Notes: a model not told the origin generated them from the sequence alone. Shown: positions 36,506 to 47,012, numbered from the stretch's first letter. The stretch is DNA of 64,000 nt from Brachynemurus nebulosus (GCA_035578155.1 JAPWDM010000046.1:2139472-2203471); one strand, 5' to 3'. Numbers and translations: made by a program.

Positions 36506-37440
36506 TACCTTACTGTTTTATAATATCAGTATAATTTTTCTATAGTAAAATCTTCTTTTGTATACAGTATACACGTAAAAAAATAAACTATTATTTTTTA
36601 ATTTTCTTTTTAAAATATTAATTATTTCACAAATGAGTTATTATTCAGTTTATAATTATTTTCTTAAAGTAAAAATGAATTATCTTCGTTTTAGTAATAG
36701 ATAGTACAATTATTTATATATATATATACCCCTGCGTACCTTCAGAGTTCATTAAAACTTTCACCGTATTATCGTATATACAATATACACATACATACTC
36801 GTATTATAAGGATCATTAATTATTATCTGAATCATTATGTCTATTCATCATTTATAAGAGCACAATTAATAGATGATTTTGACATCACTCTTATTACATC
36901 CGTAAAAATCTCGAAGAAAATTGTTTTAAATGATGTATTCAAGTTTATCACAACAATCTTCAATGCTACTTCTAACACTATTTAACAAAGTATATAAATA
37001 TTTACAATAAAACTTATTTGATTCAAAACTTCCTTAAGACGCTTTTAGGCAACGAATGCTACAGAAAATTTGATTCAAGAAAATGGTTTTGTAATAAAAA
37101 AAATTTTCCTAAAAAAATTTTCAATCGTGACATTACAACATTAGCAATTCCTTCCTCGTCACGTCTGTTTAAAATTTTCTGAATGCTCTCACTTCTGTTA
37201 GCACCTGACGTACTATCTGGATGACCCCTAATCAGGGCCCGACTTATCTCTATGAGACGCCAGGGGCCATTCACGTGGAGGCCCCTGAACACTTCTGTGA
37301 AGGCTTCTGTTAATGTGACAAGGAAATTTTCGACATTTTTATATTTTCATTTTTTCCCCAAAATATACAGTTATTGAAAAAAAAAATGCCGTGAGGATCA
37401 AAAATTTTACCCCACTTTGATAGTATTGTGCATCGGAACG
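36506..37440. other. No gene seen
   Basis: AT-rich. A TATA-like run at 36717-36728 followed by CCTTCAGAGTTCATT resembles a core promoter, but no open frame follows. At about 37212 CAGGGCCCGACTTA resembles a hAT terminus. Confidence 0.4.
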
Positions 37441-37446
37441 AGCCCC

Positions 37447-37603
37447 ATTCATGCATTATTTGGTATTTGTTTCCGAATATCCAATATTGAATATATCTTT
37501 ACATTTAGTCATTGTGTACAAGGTCTATTTAAATAATTATTATAATAATTATCAGGAGTTAGAGTCCAACGAAAATTGTTCCGAGTTTCCTTTATAACTG
37601 TCC
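37447..37603 (-). pseudogene. Inverted copy of the capsid relic's 3' end
   Basis: About 155 bp match the reverse complement of 39568-39718, covering the last codons, stop and downstream flank of the densovirus-like capsid relic. Both copies break at the same outer point (ATGCATTATTTGG). The relic is therefore bordered by an inverted duplication of its own end. Confidence 0.75.
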
Positions 37604-37790
37604 CAGCTTATAACTATCTGTTTTTGATGATGGTGTCTTTATATAATGAGCATTACCCCTACTTCTCATTTACTACGTTTAAATATTACGGTTTGTTGAG
37701 CTGGTTTAGGATTCAAAATATACGATAGTTTTTTAAATTGTTCAGTGCTCTTTTCTTGATTGTTAGTTCCTTCTGCTGTTGTTCTGTTTC
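37604..37790. other. Spacer inside the capsid relic
   Basis: Between the inverted 3' fragment and the capsid frame. The minus strand has a Gln/Lys-rich frame fragment that cannot be assigned. Confidence 0.3.
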
Positions 37791-38264
37791 ATTATTACGG
37801 ATGAAGATTACCAAGCTTTACCATGGTATACATTAGTACATTATTCACCAGAAGATCCACATAAAATGGAAGGAAATTGGAATATTTCAAAATATATTAC
37901 CCAATGGGAATTTCAGTCACACTGTGGTATGCCATTAATAAATTATTCTTAAAAACCAAAAAATGGATTCACAAAACATTTTCAATTTCCGCATTATGCT
38001 GATACAAGAAACATATTTGGTACCTTAAACCTTTAATATCTTATCTGGATTTACTACTGAGGGATCTAAAACTGGTGTTCAATTAAATCAAAGTGTAATT
38101 AAAGCAACTAACGAGACATCAAATTATCGTTCATTAATTGGATCTTATGGACGGATTGGAACTGGTTTACATGTACCGAAATCTGCTCAATGTCAACCAA
38201 GTGTTCATTTTGGACTTAAGGCAGTACAATCGAATGCACCAGATGTTGGTTTAAATACCCCACC
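37791..38264 (+). pseudogene. Densovirus-like capsid (VP) relic, 5' part
   Basis: An endogenous viral fragment resembling the C-terminal half of a parvovirus (Densovirinae) structural protein. The frame runs from about 37791, is cut by a stop near 37950, shifts frame near 38025, and continues to the hAT insertion. Near the end is a QPSVHFG block, typical in position and content of densovirus capsids just before the last beta strands. Three lesions are visible: one stop, one frameshift, one insertion. No NS1, hairpin terminus or VP N-terminus was found. The family call is from general pattern and not a database hit. Confidence 0.62.
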
Positions 38265-39478
38265 CAGTGTTGCAAACAATACGGATTTTTCCGTAGATCT
38301 ACGGAATTTATATTCTATTTACGGTCCTACGGAAAAACTAATAAAATATACGAAATTCTCAACCAATTAATATATTTTTTGAAACTATATTCGAAAAATA
38401 TATTAAATATTTAAAAAATATTATAAGAATTTACCATCTCTACAAATGAATTTTTGATCAAATTATTATTAAAAACACAGCTAATTTCAAACACCGCGCG
38501 TAAAAAACTTAATTTGACTAGAGTTAGCGACATAGTTCTCGATGGCGAGTTAGTTCTATCAATTTTACCATTTTTGTCAATTTTTGGAACAACAATAGGA
38601 ACTTCATACTGTGTTTTTCAAGATTTTTTATTTTGTTTTTCAGCCATTGTGAACTAATCAATTGTTAACCAATATATTAAAAGAATGCGTGTTTTGTTTT
38701 TCTCTGTACAGTAGAGTCCCGGTTATCCGCCATAAACGGATCGGCGGAAGGGCGGATAACTTAAAATGGCGGATAATAGGGAGGGTTGAATAAAAAACAA
38801 ATTTAGTACACTATTAACATTTGTTTATTGTATATTTAGTGTACATTTGGAAATTACAAAAGCGTAAATGTACATATATTAATGTTAAAAAATATTAAAA
38901 TAAACTTATAATCAGTTTAATTATACTGTACATAGTTTAGCCATCAGTTTAACGTTGACTTACTGCCGGAAATTGCAGATAAGATGGTTCAAGATGAGCG
39001 AAAAAAACTAGTGATTTTCGTGAAACCTCACTGATACCTACACGCCATCGGTCGACTTTTTAAATATTAATTAATTTTAAAAATGTCGATGGTGTGGCGG
39101 ATAAAACGGAATGGCGGATAATCGAAGGGCGGATGACCGGGACTCCATTGTATTTAAATTTAAAAAGCTCGTGCAGTATCTACAAGTAGCGCTAAAATAA
39201 ACTGGATCGGTAATATTACCTACCTGTACTAGCAAACCTATATTCTAATACTATGCATATTGCAATATTCATGCAATTAATAGTTTTTTCTTTTTTTTTT
39301 ACGTTTATCTATGATTTAAAATAATTATTTTAGTTAAAAATTTCGAAGAAAGTTAAAAAAAAAAGAAATCCGGAAATCTACGGACTTTTTTATCCCAGAT
39401 CTTGGGAATTTTTATCTAGTTCTACGGATTTTTTCCTAGAGGTTTACGGAATTTATAAAATTTCATATGGCAACACTG
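38265..39478. mobile_element. hAT-type MITE inserted in the capsid relic
   Basis: Starts CAGTGTTGC and ends GCAACACTG. The flanks ACCCCACC (38257-38264) and ACTCCACC (39479-39486) are an 8-bp duplication with one change. Subterminal TCTACGG/CCGTAGA words repeat at both ends. It contains no transposase and is itself interrupted by a pogo-like MITE. Confidence 0.88.
38709..39150. mobile_element. pogo/Tigger-like MITE inside the hAT MITE
   Basis: The 442-bp unit begins CAGTAGAGTCCCGGTTATCC and ends GATGACCGGGACTCCATTG, flanked by TA on both sides. CAGTAGA-type ends with GGCGGATAA subterminal repeats are typical of pogo/Tigger elements. No transposase. Confidence 0.9.
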
Positions 39479-39649
39479 ACTCCACCGGAATTCGTGAATG
39501 CTTCTGTATACTGGCAAATTAATTCTGAAATAGTCTTCTCTTACAATCGTAATTATTATAATTTACATGAAAACGATAAAGGAAACTCGGAACAATTCTC
39601 GTTAGACTGTACACTAACTCCCGATAATTATTATAATAATATTAATTAA
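39479..39649 (+). pseudogene. Densovirus-like capsid relic, 3' end
   Basis: The capsid frame resumes right after the MITE's target duplication and runs about 55 codons to a TAA at 39647-39649. The reading frame on both sides of the insertion agrees once the duplication is discounted, which shows the MITE came after endogenisation. Confidence 0.62.
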
Positions 39650-39780
39650 CATATTTAAATAGACCTTGTACACAATGACTAAATGTAAAGATATCCAATA
39701 TTAGATATCCAAATAATGCATGGATAAAAAAAAATGGCCGCTTACTATTATTTGTTAATATATTCTTCTAATTATTGACT

Positions 39781-41421
39781 GGTATATCGCGCGTTTTCTG
39801 TCTCTAACTCGTATATCAAAAATCACAGTTTTCAGGAATACTGTATTTTCATCACTATGAATTTAAGATTTATGTATGTTTTTTTGATGTTTGCTACCTA
39901 TGTGGACATGAAGCAAACATTTGAATATTTTAAATTACAAGCTATCGTTGTTTTTAGTAAATACGAGTTTTTTTTTTCAATATATGAGTTTGTAAAATAA
40001 ATCGATTTTTTTTTCTTGCATATTCCGATAGTCTAACTAGTAACTTAAATTTTAAACGCGTTTTTCTCGAAACTACATTTTTAAAATTTGCTACGTTTAA
40101 ACTCGAACTAAATTTAGTTTTCTGACAAAACATGGTATATGATATACTAGTTTGTGTAAAATTATTTTTTGAAATAGTAACATTTTTATCAGCATACCCT
40201 CGCACTTGACCAAGATACAACTATCTGACACTAGAGTTCGTAGATGCTGTACATCATAAATTTAATGGTACGTAGTGGTAGGTGCAAATTTAAGGGGAAC
40301 TACGTAAAATCGGAAGATCAGGAGCGTCGTTAAACTTTTATTTGAGGGGTTGGTAAATATTATTTACTATATAAACAAGTACATATATATAAATAAGTAC
40401 AGTACGCGTGAAAAAAAGATCGAACACTCACCCATCGAACACCCAGGGGCGGCACACTTTTGACGCCTACTGTACTTAATGTTGTGGTACACTGCCGTGT
40501 CAAAAGTGTAGGCACCCCCCCCCCCCCCGGTTAAGGTGTCCGATCACTTTTTGAAGCGTACGGTACTTATTTTGTGGACGTCCAAATCTTGACATTTGAT
40601 TCCACCACGCGCTCGCTTGAATAAGTACAGTACGCTTCAAAAAGTGATCGGACACCTTGACCCAGGGGGGCAGTGCCCACACTTTTGACACGGCAGTGTA
40701 CCACAACATTAAGTACAGTACGGCGTCAAAAGTGTGGAACACCCCCCCCCACCCTCCCGGTGAGAGTGTTCGATCACTTTTTGAAGCGTACTGTACTTAT
40801 TTATATATTATATGTACTTGTTCATATAATAAATAATATTTACCAGCCCCTCAAATCAAAGTTTAACGACGCTCCTGATCTTCCGATCTTACGTACTTCC
40901 CCTTAAATTTGCACCGACCACTACGTACCATTGGATTTGTGGTGTACAGCACCTGCGAACTCTAGTGTCAGATAGTTGTATCTTGATAAGTGCGAGGGTA
41001 TGCTGATAAAAATGTTTACTATTTCAAAAAATAATTTTACACAAGCTAGTATATCATATACCATGTTTTGTCAGAAAACTAAATTTAGTTCGAGTTTAAA
41101 CATAGCAAATTTTAAAAATGTAGTTTCGAGAAAAACGCGTTTAAAATTTAAATTAGTGGTTAGACTATCGGAATATGCAAAAAAAAAAAAATCGATTTAT
41201 TTCGCAAACTCGTGTATTGAAAAAAAAGGACTGCAAACTCGTATTTACTAAAAACAACGATAGCTTGTAATTTAAAATATTCAAATGTTTGCTTCATGTC
41301 TACATAGGCAGCAAACATCAAAAAAACATACATAAAACTTGTATACATGTACATGTATGACTTTCTAACTCAAAACCGTCAAAAAACCTTATACGAGGTT
41401 AAGACAGAAAACGCGCGATAT
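39781..41421. repeat. 1.64-kb palindrome, about 800-bp arms
   Basis: The ends TATATCGCGCGTTTTCTGTCT and AGACAGAAAACGCGCGATATA are inverse, and homology runs inward nearly unbroken to the centre near 40600. Both arms hold the same frame remnant in opposite directions (39954-40220 minus, 40976-41251 plus). The centre is a smaller palindrome built from the GTACAGTACGCTTCAAAAAG module and C-runs. Arms differ by scattered single changes. Confidence 0.9.
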
Positions 41422-41476
41422 ATTGTTTAAATCTTTGTCAAATTGCGATGGTGTAGTATCCAAGATGTTAAAGAAA

Positions 41477-41479
<3 letters not shown>

Positions 41480-41567
<88 letters not shown>
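41480..41567. repeat. (TA)n array, left of hAT MITE
   Basis: Pure TA ending at the hAT MITE terminus. Confidence 0.95.
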
Positions 41568-41570
<3 letters not shown>

Positions 41571-41949
41571 GGATGTTATGGATATGAAATTTCGGATACG
41601 GATATTTAAAAACATTTCCTTCGGTTTCGGTTTCGGTTACGGATATGTAAAAATATCGGATAATGTTTCGGATACGGTTACGGTTACGGCTAATAGCTTT
41701 CAGTGAACACATTTTTTAGAAAAAAAGGGGAAAGTTTTAACTCAAAAAGTGAACGTCAAAGACGAATCAACGGAAATCTATCAAGAGATACATATGCAGC
41801 AAAAACTTGCTTCGATTTAAACTCAGTTTTCTAACAGCTGTTGTCTGTTATTATCCGAAACAAATCCGAAACTTTTATTTTCGGATACGGTTTCGGTTTC
41901 CTATATATCATTATTTCGGCAATCCGGTAGTTTCGGGTACCATAACATC

Positions 41950-41952
<3 letters not shown>
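41568..41952. mobile_element. hAT-type MITE splitting a (TA)n array
   Basis: Begins TAGGGATGTTATGG and ends CCATAACATCCCT, with (TA)n touching both ends, so the 8-bp duplication is hidden in TATATATA. The interior has many TTCGG(A/T)TACGG words in both directions, in the style of hAT subterminal repeats. Confidence 0.83.

Positions 41953-42021
<69 letters not shown>
41953..42021. repeat. (TA)n array, right of hAT MITE
   Basis: Pure TA that continues the same original array after the insertion. Confidence 0.93.
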
Positions 42022-42023
<2 letters not shown>

Positions 42024-42069
42024 AAAAATTTGCGACAACCTGTATGAATAATTAGAAAAGTTAATAAGT

Positions 42070-42136
42070 TTAACAAGAAAATTTTTCTACATGTTTCGAT
42101 TATTTAAATAATCATCTTCAGGAAAGTAAAACTCAA
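42070..42136 (-). ncRNA. Hammerhead ribozyme-like motif, Penelope type
   Basis: On the minus strand: CTTTC, core CTGAAGA (42115-42121), stem II GATTAT-TTAA-ATAATC (6 bp), GAAA (42094-42097), then CATGTA and GAAAA. Stem III can form as A-U and C-G with a two-base AU loop, placing cleavage after the A of CATGTA, between 42088 and 42087. CTTTC and GAAAA give a four-pair stem I. All conserved core bases are present. Such minimal stem III motifs are known from the terminal repeats of Penelope-like elements. Confidence 0.68.
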
Positions 42137-42945
42137 TTGTAGAAACAACTGAGAAAAAATATCCAAAGGACATAACCACTAAAAACAATTAGATGTCAAA
42201 CTGACAAACAGAAAACAATAAAATAGCGAACCCCATATGAAATAGATGAAATAGGCTAGTCACAATTAATCAAACCATACGACGAAGAATTGCAGAAAAG
42301 TTGATGAAACTCCAAATACCTGCCGTATAAGGAAAACGTGATCACAGCTAAGAATTCGCTGGAAAGTCGTAGAAATTCCACTGATAGCAGTCACAAAAAT
42401 TATGTAAGAAAACCACTATTAAAAAGAGCAGACCATGGAATGTTTACGTACAGGACAATATTTTATTACATATAAAGGCACTGATTCTAGTGGTTTTTTA
42501 CATATTGTGGAATTTAGTAAATAGCTATAACATGTATGATGTTTGGTGTAAGATTAAGGAAACTGTCAGATGTGAAAATGAATTGATTTACTTTTTAATT
42601 TTAATATTGTAAACGTATATTTTATTAAAAAATAAATTATATACGTATAAATTCTTATATTCTTCTTATTTTACAACACATTAGAACCTCCCAAATTATA
42701 TCTTGAATTTTGATAAGACTCTTAGTAGGTATGGGGGCACTTGACAACGCAATGTAATTGCCTATATTCAGGAGCAAGTATTTTAATGTTGGTGTTGAGT
42801 AGATATGTGGTAACCTGGCACTTGCATATAGCTTTTCATTCATTTTTCTGAACTAATTTCCAAACCGAAAGAGCGTATTGGGGGTAAAATGAGTGAAAAT
42901 TTGTAAGCAACCGCTACTTCATGGAGTAAAATGAGTAACTCAGAT
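42137..42945. other. No gene seen
   Basis: AT-rich flank after the hammerhead motif, possibly decayed Penelope-like sequence. Two GTAAAATGAGTRA words lie at about 42885 and 42932. Confidence 0.4.
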
Positions 42946-42947
42946 GT

Positions 42948-42990
42948 GGTGGTGGTGGCGGTGGTGGCGGTGGTGGTGGTGGTGGTGGAG
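42948..42990. repeat. (GGT)n/(GGC) run
   Basis: G-rich simple repeat directly upstream of the zinc-finger gene's TATA box. The opposite-strand C-rich run at 44070-44235 lies just after the gene. Confidence 0.9.
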
Positions 42991-42993
42991 GAG

Positions 42994-43000
42994 TATATAA
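42994..43000 (+). promoter_or_regulatory. TATA box of the zinc-finger gene
   Basis: TATATAA placed 65 bp before the start codon. No clear TCAGT-type initiator lies 30 bp downstream, so the start of transcription is uncertain. Confidence 0.55.
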
Positions 43001-43064
43001 GTAATCGCTAACATAATTCTGAATTAATCTTGTAAGACTAGTTGAGCTTTACACATCTATTATA

Positions 43065-43940
43065 ATGTTCGAGTGTACGCGGTGCTATAAAAGCTTCTCG
43101 CGGAAAGATTCTCTTTCACGTCATATAAGAGATACACATATGCGGGAATTTTCACCAAAAAGTTTTGAAAATAGTTACTCTCTTGATCCGCTTAAAAGAC
43201 AAGCATTAGACACCACTGATGATTTATCTAGTTATGATGCCGGGAGGAATGATGTTGATTGTGAATTTCGAAACAATAAAGTTGAAGAAAGGTCCAATCC
43301 ACTTGAACAAAGAATTAAAGCTGTATCAAAAGCAATTCAAACTAAATTTAATAATTTAAGAAATCAAAATAATGTTTACACACCAAGCGATGAGTCTAAT
43401 AACAGGGTTTTAACCACTTCTGATAGTGGAAATGTTATCATTCCCAAGTTAACTACAGCTCTGCAAACTCTTTTTAATATTTTATTAATCAAAGAAACTC
43501 AAAATAAAGGTGAGAATTCTAATGAACGAATAGCAATAAAACGTCCAGTCAATTCAACGGACCAAGAACTACTTGCAAAGCGTATCAAATACAACGGCTC
43601 GGAAGATTTTGAAAGTGCTAATGGGCAATCGAAAAAAATAAAATACTGGCATAATCCTAATACTTTAATAGATGAATTACGACGTTTATACGAGACTTCA
43701 GAGACTGGTGAAAAAATACTCAATATTATTCGAAGTTTAGAGGAAAATAAAAACATATTGTTTAACGTTGACGATCGTGAAGCTTTAATCGAAGAGTTAG
43801 ATGGTTTAAAAGAAACTACTGTCGGTCAAGAAATATTCTCTATACTTCGCGAACTTCAAAAGGCTGATGTTATTGAGCCACTAGGTGATTATCTGGATGA
43901 AACTGATAAAGAAGATGCTAGCGATTATGATGATGATTAA
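43065..43940 (+). CDS. C2H2 zinc-finger protein with helical repeats
   Basis: Intact 291-codon intronless frame. Residues 4-25 form one C2H2 finger: FECTRCYKSFSRKDSLSRH, pattern C-x2-C-x12-H-x4-H, a likely DNA-binding unit. A low-complexity Ser/Asn-rich middle follows. Residues about 193-272 hold a tandem pair of helical segments, LIDELRRLYETSETGEKIL and LIEELDGLKETTVGQEIF, and a very acidic tail (TDKEDASDYDDD) ends the protein. Codon use is AT-rich like the neighbourhood. The ATG at 43065 begins just before the finger and has a TATA box upstream. I do not recognise the family by name. Its compact single-exon form, neighbours (44427, 44750, 47067) and same-strand order suggest a viral or mobile-element accessory gene, which is inference. 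Confidence 0.8.
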   Translation: MFECTRCYKSFSRKDSLSRHIRDTHMREFSPKSFENSYSLDPLKRQALDTTDDLSSYDAGRNDVDCEFRNNKVEERSNPLEQRIKAVSKAIQTKFNNLRNQNNVYTPSDESNNRVLTTSDSGNVIIPKLTTALQTLFNILLIKETQNKGENSNERIAIKRPVNSTDQELLAKRIKYNGSEDFESANGQSKKIKYWHNPNTLIDELRRLYETSETGEKILNIIRSLEENKNILFNVDDREALIEELDGLKETTVGQEIFSILRELQKADVIEPLGDYLDETDKEDASDYDDD

Positions 43941-44069
43941 TTTAGATATTGCGTTCAACAAACACCGCGAGATGTCACCACCGATTCATTGTCTACAGTA
44001 AATTGCTGCTTCGACTGAATTAATGATAAGTTGTTCACTTCAGCGGCAAACACCGCTGCTACCCCGCTA

Positions 44070-44235
44070 TCACGACAACCGCCACACAACCACCGCCACA
44101 CAAACACCACAACCGCTACACAACCACCACCACCACCACAAAACCATCACAACCGCCACACAAACACCGCCACCGCCCCACGTATACCACCGCCACCACC
44201 ACGCAACCGCCACACCCGCAACACAACCACCGCAT
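44070..44235. repeat. (CCACCGCCACACAAACACC)-type low complexity
   Basis: C/A-rich imperfect repeat just after the zinc-finger gene. It opens two overlapping Thr/Pro/His-rich frames (44023-44307) that I treat as repeat translation, not protein. Confidence 0.85.
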
Positions 44236-44311
44236 TTGTGTGTTACGTCACCACCGCTATATAATTTGCTGAGTTATACTCCAGCTCATACACCTTATCA
44301 TGGTTAAAGCG

Positions 44312-44320
44312 TATAAAATA
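44312..44320 (+). promoter_or_regulatory. TATA-like box before the 56-codon ORF
   Basis: TATAAAATA, 115 bp ahead of the ATG at 44427. No distinct initiator was recognised. Confidence 0.4.
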
Positions 44321-44426
44321 GTTGAACTTTAACAAAATATTGTCTATTTGCCGGTGGTTGTCAAAGAGTTAACATCTCTTTCGTTGAAAATTATACTTTC
44401 GTGGTAAAACAATTGCATTTGGAACC

Positions 44427-44597
44427 ATGTTAATTTACAATTCAGAGCAGTTCACCGCTAGCCAACATAGCAAGGGGTTTTCGAAACCTAAGATCATTAA
44501 ACGTAAAACTTTTAAGCAACAACACATTTCACCCGAAAATTTAGCATTCCTTAAATCACTAGGTCTTAAAGTGAAAAGAACATGGTACTCACTGTAG
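44427..44597 (+). CDS. Small basic protein, 56 residues
   Basis: The frame MLIYNSEQFTASQHSKGFSK continues through KIIKRKTFKQQHISPENLAF to LKSLGLKVKRTWYSL and a TAG at 44595. It is Lys/Arg-rich in the middle and ends in a compact hydrophobic/basic stretch. Too short for ordinary ORF calling, yet composition and strand fit a real gene. It lies 487 bp after the zinc-finger gene on the same strand. No domain is recognised; a nucleic-acid-binding or structural accessory role is only a guess. Confidence 0.55.
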   Translation: MLIYNSEQFTASQHSKGFSKPKIIKRKTFKQQHISPENLAFLKSLGLKVKRTWYSL

Positions 44598-44749
44598 CGA
44601 AAAAAATTTAAAAAATTTTTTACCCCAACCGAAAATGGTTTATAAATATTATTATTTAGTTATGAGTATTTATTTTTTTTTGGGGGTGGTTAATTTTGAA
44701 TTGATTGATTTTCACTGAAGGTGAGACTGTTGTGTGTGGTGAGGGCGCA

Positions 44750-44892
44750 CTTAGACTAAGAAAGTATTCACAGAGTCGGCTCGAGGTGTTAGTGAGCTTG
44801 TAAAGTTGCAGTGGAAGGATTTGCCTGTGGATCTTTCCCCAATCAAAAATGTGCCCTCAGTCGCTACTTTACTGAAACGAGGTGTTAAATAA
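44750..44892 (+). pseudogene. C-terminal fragment of an unknown protein
   Basis: A frame reads TKKVFTESARGVSELVKLQW, then KDLPVDLSPIKNVPSVATLL and KRGVK before TAA at 44890-44892. Codon pattern and the Pro/Lys ending look protein-like. A stop lies immediately upstream, so only the end survives or an upstream splice or frameshift is missing. It sits in the same-strand cluster between the 56-codon ORF and the ORF at 47067. Confidence 0.42.
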
Positions 44893-44899
44893 CAAAATC

Positions 44900-46430
44900 A
44901 AATTTTCCAGACCACAATGTACAATTTATTTCATTAAAGAAGTTAAGTACGAGGTATACAAAGTTAAAATTTTGTTTACAAATCGTATAGTACATTTAGG
45001 TATTTACTTAAATTAGAAAGATTTGAGGTTTACTTACACTAAATTTAATTAGGGCGCGTGATTGTAGACTGAGCTCGACGTAATATCAATTCGAGGGAAT
45101 AAGACAGTGTACAATCATTTGCCTATACTTAACCAAATACCTTTTGGAAATTATAAATATCAAAATTTGTAACTAAAATTTACAATTACACAAATTTTAT
45201 ATTAAAAAGTTTTTATATTATATTTGACTAGATTTGAATTTGAATATATATAATTAACATTACAATTCGAAATTATCTAATATTTGATTTTGACTTAATT
45301 GTTAATTTTGAATAAATAATTTTTTTTTTCTTATTTAACGAGAAATAAATTTTTCTGACAAATGGACTAACTATTTCTTTACAACCCTAAGAATATAATT
45401 TTTTTATTATTTTTTTTTTTTTAATTTTTTTAATTTTTTTTTTATTTTTTTATTTTTTCAATTTTTTTTTTGGATTTTTTTTTATAATTTTATATATATT
45501 GTTTTTTGGGTAACTTAAGGTGCTCCCCTTCTGGGCGCACAAGACTATTCGAATCCTTAACGGCTTTTCACTCGAACAGATCTTCTTCGTCTCCACAAGA
45601 GAATGGAAGGACGGAAATTTAAAAAAATTAAAGAAATTTTTTAATATAATCTGCTTAAATATATATATTATGGAAAACGTGTTGGATTGCTAAAGGGCAT
45701 ATAGGCCGGAACCAAAATTACGGACTATCGCGCTTGCCCGGTCCAAACACAATTGAAGCGCTATATGAATTTACTGAATGAAAAAAATGTGAATTAAAAT
45801 ATTGTAATTAATTTAAAGAAGAAAAATGCTATATGGTAAACCGAAATGAAATGATATGTTTGTGACGATTACTCTAGTTTAATGATCGAACAACACGTGA
45901 CAAATTTTGTTTCCTGTTTGTCGAAATAAATTCCTAATAAATATTACGTAACAAACTAATAAATTTAACCTACTTAGTATCACTAAAAATATATTGGAAA
46001 ATGTTAGCATCCGTATAAATTAGAAATAAATCTAATTAGATATACTAATGTTATACCTAAATTATCAAATATTTTAACAGTGGGCCAATTCTTATTTAGA
46101 TTCCCCTGACTAGTTTTAAACACTGAGTCAAAACGATGAATCGGAATTGGATCCTGCACGCGTAATAAATAAATTCTACATTTAAACTACATTAAAACAC
46201 ATTTAAATTTAAATATTTAAATAATCAGTAGGATTGCTAAGATTTTCCATTGAAATTATCAAAACTAGTATAATTATTCTACATTACACTATTACAAAAT
46301 ACTTATCTTGAATTTTTGGAGTTTGAATAAAAATTTACACTCTCGTGAACCAAATGCGTATCGAACTAAACACTCATTTTTTTTTTATTTAAATTATTCT
46401 ATTTTCGTTATTTTTAATAATGCATTATGT
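44900..46430. other. No gene seen; T-rich run
   Basis: Strongly AT-rich with T-runs at 45330 and 45400-45490. No coding signal on either strand. Confidence 0.5.
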
Positions 46431-46454
46431 GCTATAATCTTCCATGGTCCACTG

Positions 46455-46548
46455 ATAAGAATGAGCGTCTCCTCGATCCAGTGGTCGACTGATAAGAGAG
46501 TGTGTCTGCTCGACTCGGAGGTCGACAGATAAGAGAGCGAGTGTGTGT
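46455..46548. repeat. Three GATAAGA-containing repeats
   Basis: GGTCCACTGATAAGA, GTCGACTGATAAGAGAG and GTCGACAGATAAGAGAG recur about every 36-40 bp. GATAAG is a GATA-factor site in insects, so a regulatory role is possible. Confidence 0.6.
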
Positions 46549-46559
46549 TTTTAACTTTT

Positions 46560-47005
46560 ATGCAAAACCCATTTTTTTTTTTTTTATTTTTACAAACATG
46601 TTTTTCATTGTTATATAATTACTATCATTTGAAAATTTTGACAACAACCGTTACAAGAAATTTAGCAAAGATGCAAACCAAAATATTCGTACTATGGGAT
46701 CTATCATTGTACTTGTAAAGGATAATGATAGATGTCAGCATAGAGAATAAAAATACTTAAATTTTATTTAATATGCTTTTGCATTAAGAGTTTAAAATTA
46801 AATAAAGAATTTTATTCATTGATAAATACCTCTTAGATATCGTATTATATGTGTGTATTGTGATTACTTGGTAATCACGGTACATCACCAATGTGCTGAA
46901 TATTATTAACAGTTTGTAATTTGAATGTAAACTAGCAATAGCTATTAGTAGCCATTTTCGAATACATTCCACAAATTAACTAACTATCCCCACCACTTTT
47001 AATTA
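46560..47005. other. No gene seen; 5' flank of the next ORF
   Basis: AT-rich sequence ahead of a clear core promoter. Confidence 0.5.
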
Positions 47006-47012
47006 TTCTATG

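Noticed and set aside
36717..36760. Promoter-like TATA plus TTCAGAGTT
   Set aside because: No open frame or transcript sign follows, and TATA runs are abundant here.
37212..37290. Solo hAT end resembling CAGGGCC
   Set aside because: No matching second end or 8-bp duplication was found.
44023..44307. Thr/Pro/His-rich frames after the zinc-finger gene
   Set aside because: Two frames are open at once over a C/A-rich simple repeat, so openness reflects lack of T and not selection.
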